From the NCBI RefSeq assembly GCF_002440555.1, contig NZ_DJUR01000008.1, forward strand, positions 1 to 64,000: a DNA stretch of 64,000 nucleotides, read 5' to 3'. Position numbers and translations under genes: made by a program. Positions 28,991 through 40,906 of the stretch are shown piece by piece (within the stretch, counting starts at the first letter, position 1; each line of letters begins with the position of its first letter). The stretch comes from Aerococcus sp. UBA6277. Its GTDB lineage: Bacteria; Bacillota; Bacilli; Lactobacillales; Aerococcaceae. The notes beneath the pieces were generated by a model. It did not search any database. It saw only the letters and a program-made list of their open reading frames with translations, and was not told the DNA's origin.

Positions 28991-31084
28991 ATGGCTAAAA
29001 GAGAATTTCCTCTTGAAAAGACTCGTAATATCGGTATCATGGCCCACATCGATGCTGGTAAAACGACGACTACTGAACGTATCTTGTTCTACACTGGTAA
29101 AATCCATAAAATCGGTGAAACTCACGATGGTGGGGCACAAATGGACTGGATGGAGCAAGAACAAGAACGTGGTATCACTATTACATCTGCTGCAACAACT
29201 GCACAATGGAAAGACCACCGTGTAAACATCATTGATACCCCAGGACACGTGGACTTCACTGTTGAAGTTGAACGTTCATTGCGTGTATTAGATGGTTCAG
29301 TAGCTTTACTAGATGCCCAATCAGGTGTAGAGCCTCAAACAGAAACTGTTTGGCGTCAAGCAGATACTTATAAAGTACCTCGTATTGTGTTTGTAAATAA
29401 AATGGATAAATTGGGTGCAGACTTCTTATACTCTGTAAACACTATTCACGAACGTTTACAAGCAAACGCTCAACCTATCCAATTACCAATTGGTTCTGAA
29501 GATGACTTCGAAGGTATCATTGACTTAGTGGAAATGAACGCTGAAGTTTACACCTCTGATGACGGTAGAGAATACGAAGAACGCGAAATTCCAGAAGAAT
29601 ACCGCGAATTAGCTGAAAAATGGCACACAAACCTAATTGAATCAATCGCTGATGTGAATGAAGATATTATGGAAAAATACCTTGAAGGTGAAGAAATTTC
29701 TAAAGAAGAGTTGAAAGCGGCTATCCGTACTGCAACTACTAACGTTGACTTCTTCCCTGTATTGTGTGGTTCAGCCTTCAAAAATAAAGGTGTTCAATTA
29801 ATGCTTGATGCAGTTATCGACTACTTACCTGCACCAACAGACGTACCACCAATCCAAGGTCATGCATTTGATAATCCTGATGAAGTGATCGAAGTTCGTG
29901 CGAACGACGATGCACCTTTCTCAGCATTAGCGTTTAAAGTTATGACTGACCCATTCGTAGGTCGTTTAACTTTCTTCCGTGTATACTCTGGTACTGTTCA
30001 ATCAGGTTCATACATCCAAAATGCTACTAAAGACAAACGTGAACGTTTAGGTCGTATCTTAATGATGCACGCTAACTCTCGTTCTGAAGTGGATGAAGTA
30101 TTCTCTGGTGATATCGCTGCTGCCGTAGGTCTTAAAGATACTACAACAGGTGATACATTATGTGACGTTGACAACAAAGTTATCCTTGAGTCAATGGAAT
30201 TCCCTGAGCCAGTTATCGAAGTTGCAATCGAACCAGAAACCAAAGCTGACCAAGACAAAATGTCTATCGCTTTAGGTAAATTAGCTGAAGAAGATCCAAC
30301 TTTCCGTGCGTCAACTGACCACGAAACTGGTCAAACAATCATCGCTGGTATGGGTGAGCTTCACCTTGACATCATCGTTGACCGTTTGAAACGTGAATTC
30401 AATGTTTCTGCAACAGTAGGTGCGCCTCAAGTATCTTACCGTGAAACATTCACACAACAAACGCAAGTTCAAGGTAAATTCGTTCGTCAATCAGGTGGTA
30501 AAGGTCAATACGGTGACGTATGGATCGAATTCACACCTAACGAAGAAGGTGCTGGATTTGAATTTGAAAATGCAATCGTCGGTGGTGTGGTTCCTCGTGA
30601 ATACATCCCTGCTGTTGAAGCTGGACTTAAAGATGCAATGGAAAACGGTGTATTAGCTGGCTTCCCATTAATCGATGTTAAAGCTAAACTTTACGATGGT
30701 TCTTACCATGATGTCGATTCATCTGAGACAGCCTTCAAAGTTGCTGCTTCATTAGCTTTACGTAACGCTATCAAGACAGCCAAACCTGCAATCCTTGAAC
30801 CAATGATGCGTGTTGACATCCAAGTTCCAGAAGAATACTTAGGGGACGTTATGGGTCACGTGTCAGCTCGTCGTGGACGTATCGAAGGTCAAACACCACG
30901 TGGTAACGCGTTGATGATCAACTCACAAGTTCCGTTATCAGAAATGTTTGGTTACGCAACTACTTTACGTTCTGCAACTCAAGGACGTGGTACTTTCACA
31001 ATGACATTCGATCATTACGAAGCTGTACCAAAATCTATTCAAGAAGACATTATCAAACAATATGGTAAAGGTTCAGAAGAATAA
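28991..31084 (+). CDS. fusA: Elongation factor G
   Basis: GTPase driving ribosomal translocation, 697 residues. G1 [16 protein letters not shown]2 [12 protein letters not shown]3 DTPGHVDF, G4 NKMD; domains II-V follow to the C terminus. An in-frame ATG 17 codons upstream exists, but AAAAGGAG is followed at the right distance by the ATG giving MAKREFPL. Third gene of the str operon. Confidence 0.98.
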   Translation: MAKREFPLEKTRNIGIMAHIDAGKTTTTERILFYTGKIHKIGETHDGGAQMDWMEQEQERGITITSAATTAQWKDHRVNIIDTPGHVDFTVEVERSLRVLDGSVALLDAQSGVEPQTETVWRQADTYKVPRIVFVNKMDKLGADFLYSVNTIHERLQANAQPIQLPIGSEDDFEGIIDLVEMNAEVYTSDDGREYEEREIPEEYRELAEKWHTNLIESIADVNEDIMEKYLEGEEISKEELKAAIRTATTNVDFFPVLCGSAFKNKGVQLMLDAVIDYLPAPTDVPPIQGHAFDNPDEVIEVRANDDAPFSALAFKVMTDPFVGRLTFFRVYSGTVQSGSYIQNATKDKRERLGRILMMHANSRSEVDEVFSGDIAAAVGLKDTTTGDTLCDVDNKVILESMEFPEPVIEVAIEPETKADQDKMSIALGKLAEEDPTFRASTDHETGQTIIAGMGELHLDIIVDRLKREFNVSATVGAPQVSYRETFTQQTQVQGKFVRQSGGKGQYGDVWIEFTPNEEGAGFEFENAIVGGVVPREYIPAVEAGLKDAMENGVLAGFPLIDVKAKLYDGSYHDVDSSETAFKVAASLALRNAIKTAKPAILEPMMRVDIQVPEEYLGDVMGHVSARRGRIEGQTPRGNALMINSQVPLSEMFGYATTLRSATQGRGTFTMTFDHYEAVPKSIQEDIIKQYGKGSEE

Positions 31085-31114
31085 TTTTTAAATTAAGACT
31101 TTGACCATAGGCTT

Positions 31115-31189
31115 ACTCGTGGAAATCAAGTACTTACTAGGTTTTTCCCAGTGTAGATGCTTGATTTCTGAAGCGAGTTTGACTATAAT
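31115..31189 (+). promoter_or_regulatory. Long hairpin overlapping the tuf promoter
   Basis: ACTCG plus GAAATCAAG (31115-31130) pair with CTTGATTTC plus CGAGT (31160-31178), with a further ACT/AGT pairing inside. No T-run follows. The -35 TTGATT (31161-31166) lies in the right arm, with a 17-nt spacer to -10 TATAAT (31184-31189). This gives tuf its own promoter. Confidence 0.7.
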
Positions 31190-31252
31190 GAACTTATTGA
31201 AAATCTATAAAATTTAGGTTTATATTTTCTATTCTTAGGAGGAATACATAAA

Positions 31253-32440
31253 ATGGCAAAACAAACATATGAACGTACAAAACCCCATGTTAACGTTGGT
31301 ACTTTAGGACACGTTGACCACGGTAAAACAACTTTATCAGCTGCAATCGCAACTGTATTAGCTAAGCACGGTTTCGGTGAAGCTCAAGACTACGCTTCAA
31401 TCGATAACGCTCCAGAAGAGCAAGAACGTGGTATTACAATCAATACTTCACACATCGAGTACGAAACAGCTAACCGTCACTACGCGCATATCGATGCCCC
31501 AGGACATGCTGACTACGTTAAAAACATGATCACTGGTGCTGCTCAAATGGACGGTGCGATCTTAGTAGTATCTGCTGCTGATGGTCCAATGCCACAAACT
31601 CGTGAGCACATCCTTTTAGCTGGCCAAATCGGTGTTCCTGCATTCGTAGTATTCTTAAACAAAGTTGACCAAGTTGACGATGAAGAATTACTAGAATTAG
31701 TTGAAATGGAAGTTCGTGACTTATTATCTGAGTACAACTACCCAGGTGACGATCTACCTGTAGTTGCTGGTTCTGCTTTATTAGCATTACAAGGCGACGA
31801 AGCTCAAGAAGCTAAAATCATGGAATTAATGGAAGCTGTAGACTCTTACATTCCAGAACCAGAACGTGACAACGACAAACCATTCATGATGCCAGTTGAG
31901 GATGTATTCTCAATCACTGGTCGTGGTACTGTTGCCACAGGTCGTGTTGAACGTGGTGAAGTTCGTACAGGTGACGAAGTTGACATCGTTGGTATTGCTG
32001 AACAAATCGGTAAATCAGTTGTAACTGGTGTTGAAATGTTCCGTAAAAACTTAGACTACGCTCAAGCTGGTGACAACATCGGTGCATTATTACGTGGTGT
32101 TCAACGTGAAGACATCCAACGTGGTCAAGTATTGGCTGCTCCTGGTTCAATCACTCCACATACTAAATTTAAAGCGCAAGTTTACGTTTTATCTAAAGAA
32201 GAAGGTGGACGTCATACACCATTCTTAACTAACTACCGTCCACAATTCTACTTCCGTACTACTGACATCACTGGTGTTATCACTTTACCAGAAGACGTAG
32301 CTATGGTTATGCCTGGTGACAACGTTGATATGGACGTTGAATTGATTCACCCAGTTGCGATCGAAGATGGTACTAAATTCTCTATCCGTGAAGGTGGACG
32401 TACTGTAGGTGCGGGTACAATCACTACAATCGAAGCTTAA
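31253..32440 (+). CDS. tuf: Elongation factor Tu
   Basis: Delivers aminoacyl-tRNA to the ribosome. The 395-residue protein has G1 [32 protein letters not shown] and NKVDQ, then the two beta-barrel domains. Strong codon bias and an AGGAGG site reflect high expression. Separated from fusA by 168 bp with its own promoter; terminated downstream. Confidence 0.99.
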   Translation: MAKQTYERTKPHVNVGTLGHVDHGKTTLSAAIATVLAKHGFGEAQDYASIDNAPEEQERGITINTSHIEYETANRHYAHIDAPGHADYVKNMITGAAQMDGAILVVSAADGPMPQTREHILLAGQIGVPAFVVFLNKVDQVDDEELLELVEMEVRDLLSEYNYPGDDLPVVAGSALLALQGDEAQEAKIMELMEAVDSYIPEPERDNDKPFMMPVEDVFSITGRGTVATGRVERGEVRTGDEVDIVGIAEQIGKSVVTGVEMFRKNLDYAQAGDNIGALLRGVQREDIQRGQVLAAPGSITPHTKFKAQVYVLSKEEGGRHTPFLTNYRPQFYFRTTDITGVITLPEDVAMVMPGDNVDMDVELIHPVAIEDGTKFSIREGGRTVGAGTITTIEA

Positions 32441-32480
32441 TTAACACAATTAAACATTAAAAATTAAATTTGCAAATTGG

Positions 32481-32517
32481 AAAGGCGACCGGGTGACGAC
32501 TCGGTCGTCTTTTTTTG
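32481..32517 (+). terminator. Intrinsic terminator after tuf
   Basis: AAAGGCGACCGGG pairs with CTCGGTCGTCTTT around tgacga, followed by a T7 run. Confidence 0.95.
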
Positions 32518-32522
32518 CGCTT

Positions 32523-32595
32523 CTATAATAAATGGTTCTATAACTATAATAAATAGTGTTGGTGAGATTTCATGTTGAATCTCATTGACACTATT
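32523..32595. repeat. Possible IS-end or MITE remnant: tandem CTATAATAAAT copies plus hairpin
   Basis: CTATAATAAAT occurs at 32523-32533 and 32544-32554, exactly 21 bp apart. The second copy runs into a hairpin in which AATAGTGT plus TGAGATT pair with AATCTCA plus ACACTATT. The GGTTCTATAA...TAAATAGTG layout resembles ISL3-type transposon ends, but no second end or transposase is seen. It marks the left edge of the decayed polysaccharide locus. The rest of this 322-bp gap has the tuf terminator, a TATACT box (32722-32727) and a six-codon frame (32730-32750). Confidence 0.35.
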
Positions 32596-32762
32596 TTGTG
32601 TACGCCAAAAGGCCATGCTATCTTTCATGCGTGCAAAACAGTTACCTAACGAAATATCATGAATGATGTAAACAAATAACGAAATATTTTGCCGCAATAT
32701 CTTTTTTTTGAACCAAGGGAGTATACTTATGGCAGCGAAATTTAAATGAAATTTGGTGTTTT

Positions 32763-33638
32763 ATGCATAAAAAAATATTCGCTTATTTACTTTGTATTGG
32801 AAGTTTTATCCTTTTGGCTTTTATTTTATTTAACCAAATGATAAATTCACGGCGTTCTCCAACAGCCGTTTATTCATGGGATACGGTTCAGGTGGAAAAC
32901 CCAGATGATACTGTGAGTACCTTAATTTCATTAGACATCGATGACATTTACCAATACGCTTCAGAAGCATACTTGAATGAACCCGTATATTTAGATAATA
33001 TCATTGCTTTCATTCAAAAAACGGAACAGGCTAATAAATGGGTATATTTGTTAAATGACGAACCGGAATGGGCGATGGATCCTGACGCAAGGGAGCTTAT
33101 TCAATATATCAACACTGTGGATGAATTGAACCAATCGTTACCCAAGGATCAGCAGATTAAAGGAATTGTTATTGATATTGAACCACAAAGCCTGCCAGAA
33201 TTTGAGTCTAATCCAGACTTACTGATGAGGCATTTTACAGAAGGATTGACTGCAGCGCATCAAGTTGCTAATCAAAAAGGATTAGAGGTCATCGTATGTC
33301 TACCGTATTTTTTTGATACGGAAGGATTTAGCGATGAATTAGCGACCATTGTTCAAAGAGCCTCCGATCAAGTGGCCATCATGAACTATTATAGAGGCAA
33401 GGAAATCGACCATATAAGCAATGAAGCTAGCTTAAGTAAGCAATATCATAAACCCATTCAAACGATTTATGAGTTACAAGCACCAGGTCAATTTGATTTG
33501 GCGGAAATAAATACTTATCATCATTTATCTTTGGATGCTGTGGTAGAGAATTTTAATCAATTAAAGACGCACTTTAGCGACCAACAAGTTAATTTGGGTT
33601 TACATGAATACAAGAGTTTGGTGAAGCTGTTAGAGTAA
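32763..33638 (+). CDS. Membrane-anchored TIM-barrel-like protein, possible glycosidase of a polysaccharide locus
   Basis: I do not recognise the family with certainty. The 291-residue protein has an N-terminal membrane anchor (about 5-26) and a soluble exported domain. Strand-like segments GIVIDIEP, LEVIVCLPYFFD and VAIMNYYRG recall GH18-like barrels in which acidic residues end beta strands, and the C terminus is GLHEYKSLVKLLE. It is 14 bp upstream of the broken HEAT-like gene and in line with the broken glycosyltransferase, so a role in making or trimming an exopolysaccharide is inferred. Unlike its partners it is intact. The ribosome site is weak (GGTG), so the start is less sure. Confidence 0.6.
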   Translation: MHKKIFAYLLCIGSFILLAFILFNQMINSRRSPTAVYSWDTVQVENPDDTVSTLISLDIDDIYQYASEAYLNEPVYLDNIIAFIQKTEQANKWVYLLNDEPEWAMDPDARELIQYINTVDELNQSLPKDQQIKGIVIDIEPQSLPEFESNPDLLMRHFTEGLTAAHQVANQKGLEVIVCLPYFFDTEGFSDELATIVQRASDQVAIMNYYRGKEIDHISNEASLSKQYHKPIQTIYELQAPGQFDLAEINTYHHLSLDAVVENFNQLKTHFSDQQVNLGLHEYKSLVKLLE

Positions 33639-33652
33639 AATGGGGAGAGGAC

Positions 33653-34749
33653 ATGAAGTATAATTTTATATATTTGTATTTAATTTTTATTGTTGTATTA
33701 AGTGTAGCGATGATGCTCATTGTGTTGTGCCATAGAATATATGTCCATTTTACAAAAGCAAGATTCGAAAAGAGAAAAGACCAATGGTGTGATTATTATG
33801 TTAGTGACAATTTTGTAGGCAATCAGGACGCTATTTATGAAAAGTTAAAACAGGTAAAACAATTAGTAGCTTTTGAAGCTGTTATCCAAGAACTGAAAAA
33901 TATGGATAGTCAAGCAGACAAAGTTAGATTGAATGATTTTACATCTAGCATTTATCCAGTATGGGTGGCTTTAGGCAAAACCTACTTAAAGCGGCCACTT
34001 ATCTATCAGGCTTATTTTACCTATATCTCTTGTTTATTGCCTTTTCATCAAGTAAACCACGATACCAAATCACTTGAAACAATTTTATTAAAAATAGTTG
34101 CGCAAGACTCAGCCTATTGTCAAAATTATGCCTTCAATACTTTAAACAAAATTGGTAACGCTGATACCGTTATTCAAGCATTAAAAGTTTTAAATAATTC
34201 AAAGGGTATACCATTGAATACGAAACTAATTTCAAGTAGTCTACTGTCTTTTACTGGTGATTTCGATTTTTTGAAAAAATCATTTCATCAGATAATGTTT
34301 TCAACACACATTACTGCGTTGCCCTCGATGATTTTGCTAAATTAATCGATTCTCCCGACTTTTCAAATATGTTGTTACCCTATCTAAAAAATAAAGACGA
34401 GAATGTTGATTTAACCTGTGCTATTTTACGTTATTATGCAAAAGTTCATGTAGATGAGGCATATCCATATATTTTAAAATGTGCAGATACCAGTGACGTG
34501 CAAGAATGGGCGTGTGCAGGAGTCGCTACCTCAACATTACCCCACTATCCAGGACCAGCAACTATTGATCAATTGAAGAAAAATATTTTTTCGAGAGAGT
34601 GGTATATTCGAAGAAATGGAAGTATCGCTTTAAGCGAATTAGCGGTTGCTCCAAGTGAGTTGAGTATCATATTTAATGGAGATGATCCGTATGCTAAGGA
34701 GCAATTAATCTATTATTATGACCAGAAAGGATTAAGTCAGGGATGTTAG
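33653..34749 (+). pseudogene. HEAT-repeat-like membrane protein, split by a frameshift
   Basis: Two adjacent frames make one gene. The first part (230 residues, one N-terminal membrane helix, then paired helices) runs off frame after GDFDF. The second part continues the same helical pattern (ALDDFAKLIDSP, then ALSELAVAP). Restoring one T in the T6 run at 34267-34272 gives a continuous product of about 365 residues (…FTGDFDFFEKIISS…). Such HEAT-like anchored proteins accompany family-2 synthases in Gram-positive exopolysaccharide loci. GGGGAGAGG precedes the ATG. The lesion could be a real deletion, slippage-based phase variation or a sequencing error. Confidence 0.75.
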
Positions 34750-34753
34750 GGAA

Positions 34754-36144
34754 GTGATTCAATATACGGAAATATTTTTCTTATATTATTTATTTTTTTT
34801 ATGTGACCTATATTTCAGTTGGGAATATATTTGCAATGGTTAAAATTTACCGAAATCGACAACGCAGGTTGATGATGAATCAGTTAGACCACGAATATTA
34901 CTATCCAATTTCTATTATCGTGCCAGCTTATAATGAGAGTGCGACCATTCTTTCGACAATCAATAACTTGTTGTACCAGGATTACAAAATTTTTGAAATA
35001 ATTGTTGTCGATGATGGATCTACAGATGATACTGGGCAAAAAGTGATTGATGCATTTGATTTGTCACTTATAACCCATCCAATTTGTCTTCAAGTCCTTA
35101 GTAAACCTATACAAGCGGTTTATGGTCATAAAAATAGGACGCATTTCGATTAAATTGATTCGCAAAGAGAATGGGGGGAATAAGGCTGACTCTGTAAATG
35201 CTGGGATTAACGTTTCAGAGTATCCGTATATTGTGTCAATGGATGCCGATGAAATTTTACAAGCGGACGCCTTAAAGCATGCGATTAGACCTTTGTTTGA
35301 GGACGCGACTACGGTTGCTGTTGGTGGTTTATTAGGTGTTTCAAATGATGTTGTTTTTAAACATGCATATCCTGTGGAAACAAAAATCTCTAAAAGTTTG
35401 GTAGCAGCTATGCAGTCACTAGAGTATTCACGAGCCTTTATGGGCTCTCGCATTTTTAGCGATGTTTTTAATGGTAATTTAAATGTATCGGGTGGGTTTG
35501 GTCTCTTTAAAAAGGAAGCGCTTATTCGTGTGAATGGTTATGATGTGAATAGTGTGGCTGAAGACATGGACTTGGCTTTACGCTTACATCGGTATTATGT
35601 GGAGAATAAAATCCCTTATAATAATCGGTATGTTGCAAACGCAATCTGTTGGACGCAAGCGCCTTTTACTTTAAAAGACTTGGCGAAATAGCGGTCGAGA
35701 TGGCATCGAGGATTAATACAAAGTATGTGGCAACACCGTACCATCATGTTAAATCCTAAATATGGTTTACTAGGTACCGTATCGTACTTATTCTATTTTC
35801 TATATGAATTGATGGCGCCATTTATTGAATTACTAGGTATCATCATTATTTCTTTATCATTCATGCTAGGCATATTAAATGTTTCTTCCGCGATAGCACT
35901 TGCGCTGTTATATTTTCTGTTTTGTGTTTTTCAAACGATGGTTTTCTACGTGGGCAGATATTTTATCCAAGACTATCAATTTTTCCGCGGGGATACCTTA
36001 AAAGCTTTTGGTATTACAATTCTAGATTCGATCTTCTATAGACCCTATCTACTATTTGTTCGTTTATATGCTGCGATTACTTATAGTACCCACTTGCATA
36101 GTTGGCATAAGATTGAACGAGAAGCATTCGATAAGACAAGCTAA
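34754..36144 (+). pseudogene. Family-2 processive glycosyltransferase (PgaC/BcsA-like), broken by two frameshifts and a nonsense codon
   Basis: Three consecutive frames rebuild one synthase: an N-terminal membrane segment, ISIIVPAYNE and VVDDGSTDDT nucleotide-sugar site, GGNKADSVNAG, MDADEIL, the acceptor motif region AEDMDLA, then several C-terminal membrane helices. Three lesions are visible. There is one extra T in the T8 run at 34793-34800 and one extra A in the A5 run at 35130-35134. TAG at 35689-35691 falls exactly where Gln of the catalytic QxxRW motif should be (stop-RSRW; C-to-T from CAG). The start is uncertain (GTG proposed). It cannot yield an active enzyme as read. Confidence 0.85.
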
Positions 36145-36362
36145 ATAAAGCTAGTGCATTTGTAAAGAGACAAGTAGCTTTAAGGAATAAGGATTTGTGC
36201 TTGCTTGTTGTCTTTTCATTTTTATACAGTATTCGTACATTCTAACCTAAATTAATATAGTAATGAAATTTCAGGAGACCAGATTTAAGGGACTTTTATT
36301 AGAATTCTATGAGTAGATTGTATATAAAATTGTGAAAAATGATAATTTTTTACATGATTTTG

Positions 36363-36391
36363 TTGACTTTGCATAGTCAATAGCGTAATCT
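36363..36391 (+). promoter_or_regulatory. Promoter of the carAB operon
   Basis: -35 TTGACT, 17-nt spacer, -10 TAATCT. Upstream, in the gap after the glycosyltransferase pseudogene, an AAAGCTA/TAGCTTT dyad (36147-36181) and an imperfect AAAGAGACAAG/CTTGTTGTCTTT stem may end the preceding transcript. Confidence 0.8.
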
Positions 36392-36412
36392 TAGAAAAAA
36401 CAAAGCAACCTT

Positions 36413-36536
36413 TAAATCAAGTCCTGTGAGGCTTTCAAGGGGTCAAGTGAAACCATGCGAATGGTTTGTTTACTATATCTTCAATTTACTTGTAGTGTCG
36501 TAAAGCGCTTAGCCCTCGGGCTAAGTGCTTTTTTTT
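36413..36536 (+). promoter_or_regulatory. PyrR-dependent attenuator of carAB
   Basis: AGTCCTGTGAGGCT (from 36420) matches the PyrR-binding loop (ARUCCNGNGAGGYU). It is followed by an intrinsic terminator: AAGCGCTTAGCCC pairs with GGGCTAAGTGCTT, then T8 (36503-36536). With UMP bound, PyrR holds the binding loop and lets the terminator form. This is the standard arrangement before pyrimidine genes in Firmicutes; pyrR itself is not in the window. Confidence 0.9.
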
Positions 36537-36591
36537 ATAGTGTAAATGTAAATGGTCATAATCGGTGTGTTCGTTGAAGGTGAGTGAAAAA

Positions 36592-37680
36592 ATGGAAAAA
36601 ATATTGTTGTTAGAAACTGGTGAAACATTTTATGGTGAAGCTTTTGGTGCTACGAAAGAGGTTATTGGCGAAGTAGTCTTTTCAACAGGAATGACAGGTT
36701 ATCAAGAATCATTAACTGACCAGAGTTATAACGGTCAAATATTAACATTTACCTTTCCATTAATTGGAAACTATGGTGTAAATGCTGATGATTTTGAATC
36801 TGTAGACCCTACAGTGAAGGCTATCATTTGTCGTGAAGTTGCACGTTTCCCATCTAACTGGCGATCAAAAATGAGCTTGGATGAGTTCTTAGTGGAATAT
36901 GATATACCAGGCATTAAACATATTGATACGCGTCAATTAACCAAAACAATCCGTAGTCACGGAACGATGAAAGCTAGTTTACTAAATGAGGGGACTGACA
37001 TTGAAGCTGCGCTTGCGACACTTCGCGCGACAGACTTGCCTACAAACCAAGTAGCGCAAGTATCAACTAAAACGCGATATGTGAATCCAAATGCTGGTAA
37101 GAATGTGGTCGTAGTAGACTTTGGTTTGAAACATTCAATTTTACGTGAATTAAACAAACGTGAGTGTAATGTAACGGTGGTACCATATGATACAACTGCC
37201 CAAGAAATTTTACGTTTAGCTCCTGATGGCGTCATGTTAACCAACGGCCCTGGGGATCCAACGAGTATTCCAGAAGCTTTAGACATGATTAATGAAATTC
37301 AAGGTAAAATACCTTTGTTTGGTATCTGTCTTGGTCACCAATTGTTGTGTTTAGCGAATGGTGGCGAAACCTTCAAAATGAAATTCGGCCATCGTGGCTT
37401 TAACCACCCTGTACGTGAAATTGCTACTGGTCGTATTGATTTCACTTCTCAAAACCACGGTTATGCGGTAGATGCTGATTCATTAGTGCATACAGATTTA
37501 GAAATCACTCATATCGAGATCAACGATGAAACGGTAGAAGGTGTGCGCCACAAAACTTTACCTGCTTTTAGTGTGCAATATCATCCTGATGCAGCACCAG
37601 GACCACATGATGCAGACCACTTATTTGATCGTTTTATTGAATTAATGGATAACAACAAGAACTTGGAGGGGACTATTTAA
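36592..37680 (+). CDS. carA: Carbamoyl-phosphate synthase small (glutaminase) subunit
   Basis: Hydrolyses glutamine and channels ammonia to CarB for carbamoyl phosphate, feeding pyrimidines and arginine. The 362-residue protein has the N-terminal CPSase domain ([17 protein letters not shown]) and a class I glutaminase with nucleophile Cys in [10 protein letters not shown], and His/Glu in the QYHPDA region. A frame nine codons longer exists; the ATG after GAAGGTGAG fits better. Its stop TAA overlaps the carB ATG by one base. PyrR control links it to pyrimidine need. Confidence 0.97.
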   Translation: MEKILLLETGETFYGEAFGATKEVIGEVVFSTGMTGYQESLTDQSYNGQILTFTFPLIGNYGVNADDFESVDPTVKAIICREVARFPSNWRSKMSLDEFLVEYDIPGIKHIDTRQLTKTIRSHGTMKASLLNEGTDIEAALATLRATDLPTNQVAQVSTKTRYVNPNAGKNVVVVDFGLKHSILRELNKRECNVTVVPYDTTAQEILRLAPDGVMLTNGPGDPTSIPEALDMINEIQGKIPLFGICLGHQLLCLANGGETFKMKFGHRGFNHPVREIATGRIDFTSQNHGYAVDADSLVHTDLEITHIEINDETVEGVRHKTLPAFSVQYHPDAAPGPHDADHLFDRFIELMDNNKNLEGTI

Positions 37681-40600
37681 TGCCAAAACGTACTGATATT
37701 CACAAGATTATGGTTATCGGATCTGGTCCAATTATCATCGGACAGGCAGCAGAATTTGACTATGCTGGTACACAAGCATGCTTATCTTTACGTGAAGAAG
37801 GTTATGAAGTTGTATTAGTTAACTCCAATCCAGCAACTATCATGACTGACACGGAAATTGCTGACAAAGTGTATATTGAACCGATTACGCTAGAATTTGT
37901 ATCACGCATCTTACGTAAAGAGCGTCCAGACGCGATTCTACCTACTTTAGGTGGCCAAACAGGTTTAAACATGGCGATTGAATTAGCCAATGATGGTATT
38001 TTAGATGAATTAGGTATCCAATTATTGGGTACAAAATTATCAGCTATCGATCAAGCTGAAGACCGTGACCTTTTCCGTAATCTAATGCGTGAATTGAATG
38101 AACCAGTTCCTGAGAGTGATATTGTACATACAGTTGACGAAGCACTAGCTTTCGCAGAACAGGCTGGTTATCCAGTAATTGTACGTCCTGCCTTTACCAT
38201 GGGTGGAACAGGTGGGGGGATTTGTAATGACCCTGCTGAATTACGTGAAATTGTTGCTAAGGGCCTTAAATTATCGCCTGTAAACCAATGTTTGATTGAA
38301 ATTTCAATCGCTGGTTACAAGGAAATCGAATACGAAGTAATGCGTGATAGCGCAGATAATGCTTTGGTTGTTTGTAACATGGAAAACTTTGACCCAGTTG
38401 GTATTCATACAGGAGATTCAATTGTTTTCGCACCGACCTTGACTCTAACAGACCACGAAAACCAAATGTTGCGCGATGCATCATTAAAGATTATCCGTGC
38501 CTTAGGTATTGAAGGTGGTTGCAATGTGCAATTAGCCTTAGATCCAAACAGCTTCAATTACTACGTTATTGAAGTAAACCCACGGGTGAGCCGTTCTTCA
38601 GCGCTTGCATCTAAAGCAACTGGTTATCCAATCGCCAAAATTGCAGCCAAAATCGCAGTAGGGTTAACACTTGATGAAATGATCAACCCTGTAACAGGTA
38701 CAACCTTAGCCGAATTTGAACCAGCTTTGGACTATGTGGTTGCGAAGATTCCACGTTGGCCATTCGATAAATTCGAGAAAGGTGATCGTCAGTTAGGTAC
38801 TCAAATGAAAGCCACTGGTGAAGTCATGGCTATTGGTACGAACCTTGAAGAAGCGCTGTTAAAAGCTGTCCGTTCACTAGAAATTGGTGCTGAACACATG
38901 GCAACAACTGCTAGTCGCGAAGCTGATGAAGTAACCTTAATTGATAAGATTACACGTGCACAAGATGACCGTATCTTCTACTTAGCTGAAGCTTTGCGCC
39001 GCGGATATACCATTGAACAATTGCATGACATGACAAAAATTAATCTCTATTTCCTAGATGTTTTAATGCACATTGTAGAATTAGAAAATACACTTGAAGC
39101 CAATAAAGAAGATGTTGCTGTCTTAAAAGAAGCAAAACGTTATGGTTTCTCTGATTTAGCCATCTCTAGACTATGGGAAAATGATTTAGCAGATGTACGT
39201 GACTTACGAGCTGCAAACGGCATTCGCCCAGTCTACAAAACCGTTGACACCTGTGCGGCCGAGTTTGAATCGAACACACCATACTACTATTCAACCTATA
39301 GTGCTGATAACGAAAGTATGCCTTCAGACAAAAAGACTGTTTTAGTATTAGGTTCAGGTCCCATCCGTATCGGTCAAGGGGTAGAATTTGACTACGCCAC
39401 AGTTCACTCTGTTAAAGCGATCCAACAAGCTGGCTACGAAGCGATTATCATGAATAACAACCCAGAAACAGTTTCAACTGATTTCTCTATTTCGGATAAA
39501 CTTTACTTCGAACCACTTACTTTAGAAGACGTACTACATGTCATCGACCTTGAACAACCGGAAGGGGTTATTGTACAATTTGGTGGTCAAACAGCGATAA
39601 ATCTAGCTGAACCATTACATGCATTAGGTATTCCTATCTTAGGGACAACCGTAGAAGACTTAGATCGTGCTGAAGACCGTGACTTGTTCGAGCAAGCCTT
39701 AACAGACTTAGGAATCCCTCAACCAGAAGGTTTTACAGCAATGTCTGTAGAAGATGCTTTACAAATCCCAAGTAAGATTGGCTATCCAGTCTTAGTACGT
39801 CCAAGTTATGTCTTAGGTGGGCGTGGTATGGAAATCGTGGATAACGATGCCGACTTACGCAGCTATATGGAAGATGCCATGATTGCCTCTCCAGACCGTC
39901 CAATTTTGATTGACCATTATGTAGTGGGTACCGAAGTCGAAGTCGATGCAATTTGTGACGGTGAAAATGTCTTAATCCCAGGAATTATGGAACATATCGA
40001 ACGTTCTGGGGTCCACTCAGGTGACTCTATGGCCGTTTATCCTTCACAAAGTCTATCTGATGAGGTGAAGGCGACCATCGTCGATTACACTGAACGTCTA
40101 TCTTTTGGCTTAAATTGCTTGGGTATGATGAATATTCAATTCATTGTTCAAGATGGCCAAGTTTATGTGATTGAAGTAAATCCACGTGCCAGCCGTACAG
40201 TACCTTTCTTGAGTAAGGTAACGGGTATTCCAATGGCACAAGTAGCAACGCGTGCTATCCTTGGCGAAAGCATTATTGACCAAGGTTACCAACCAGGTCT
40301 TTACGCTGATGGCAACATGGTTCATGTAAAAGCACCAGTATTCTCATTCACTAAATTGAACCTAGTTGATCCGCAATTAGGACCAGAAATGAAATCAACT
40401 GGTGAAGTGATGGGTTCAGATATCAACCTTCAAAAAGCACTATACAAGGCCTTTGCAGGTAGCAACATCCACGTCAATGATTTCGGTAATGTCTTGTTCA
40501 CAATTACCAAGGCTGACGTAGCAGAAAGTTTGGCATTGGCACAACGTTTCCATCAAATTGGCTTCAGTGTCATGGTAACGGGCGACATGCAAGCGGAATT

Positions 40601-40874
40601 TGAAGCTGCAGGTATTGATACTGTTGCAGTGACATCAAATGAAGTAACAGACGAAAAAGAAATTGAGCAAACATTAGTGAACTTGATTACCGAAGAACGT
40701 GCACAAATTATCATTAATACATGGGGTCGCGCGCGACACGACCAAAACTCGGGTCAATTAATTCGTAAAGCTGCCATCGAGCGTGGTGTGCCACTATTAA
40801 CATCCATCGATACAGCAGAAGCAATTCTATACGTATTGGAAGACCGCGGTTTCCAAATCAATTCGTTAGTATAA
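37680..40874 (+). CDS. carB: Carbamoyl-phosphate synthase large subunit
   Basis: The 1064-residue subunit has two homologous ATP-grasp halves: one phosphorylates bicarbonate ([28 protein letters not shown]), the other carbamate ([27 protein letters not shown]). A C-terminal allosteric MGS-like domain begins at about 930. Starts at ATG overlapping the carA stop (TAATG), with TTGGAGGGG upstream, so translation is coupled. Terminated by a bidirectional hairpin. Confidence 0.98.
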   Translation: MPKRTDIHKIMVIGSGPIIIGQAAEFDYAGTQACLSLREEGYEVVLVNSNPATIMTDTEIADKVYIEPITLEFVSRILRKERPDAILPTLGGQTGLNMAIELANDGILDELGIQLLGTKLSAIDQAEDRDLFRNLMRELNEPVPESDIVHTVDEALAFAEQAGYPVIVRPAFTMGGTGGGICNDPAELREIVAKGLKLSPVNQCLIEISIAGYKEIEYEVMRDSADNALVVCNMENFDPVGIHTGDSIVFAPTLTLTDHENQMLRDASLKIIRALGIEGGCNVQLALDPNSFNYYVIEVNPRVSRSSALASKATGYPIAKIAAKIAVGLTLDEMINPVTGTTLAEFEPALDYVVAKIPRWPFDKFEKGDRQLGTQMKATGEVMAIGTNLEEALLKAVRSLEIGAEHMATTASREADEVTLIDKITRAQDDRIFYLAEALRRGYTIEQLHDMTKINLYFLDVLMHIVELENTLEANKEDVAVLKEAKRYGFSDLAISRLWENDLADVRDLRAANGIRPVYKTVDTCAAEFESNTPYYYSTYSADNESMPSDKKTVLVLGSGPIRIGQGVEFDYATVHSVKAIQQAGYEAIIMNNNPETVSTDFSISDKLYFEPLTLEDVLHVIDLEQPEGVIVQFGGQTAINLAEPLHALGIPILGTTVEDLDRAEDRDLFEQALTDLGIPQPEGFTAMSVEDALQIPSKIGYPVLVRPSYVLGGRGMEIVDNDADLRSYMEDAMIASPDRPILIDHYVVGTEVEVDAICDGENVLIPGIMEHIERSGVHSGDSMAVYPSQSLSDEVKATIVDYTERLSFGLNCLGMMNIQFIVQDGQVYVIEVNPRASRTVPFLSKVTGIPMAQVATRAILGESIIDQGYQPGLYADGNMVHVKAPVFSFTKLNLVDPQLGPEMKSTGEVMGSDINLQKALYKAFAGSNIHVNDFGNVLFTITKADVAESLALAQRFHQIGFSVMVTGDMQAEFEAAGIDTVAVTSNEVTDEKEIEQTLVNLITEERAQIIINTWGRARHDQNSGQLIRKAAIERGVPLLTSIDTAEAILYVLEDRGFQINSLV

Positions 40875-40906
40875 ACCGCCATCTGATTTGAAACTTTAGG
40901 CAAAAT

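Noticed and set aside
32464..32697. 77-residue minus-strand frame between tuf and the polysaccharide locus
   Set aside because: It reads through the tuf terminator and the hairpin repeat, starts without a ribosome site and shows no domain; more likely repeat DNA than a gene.
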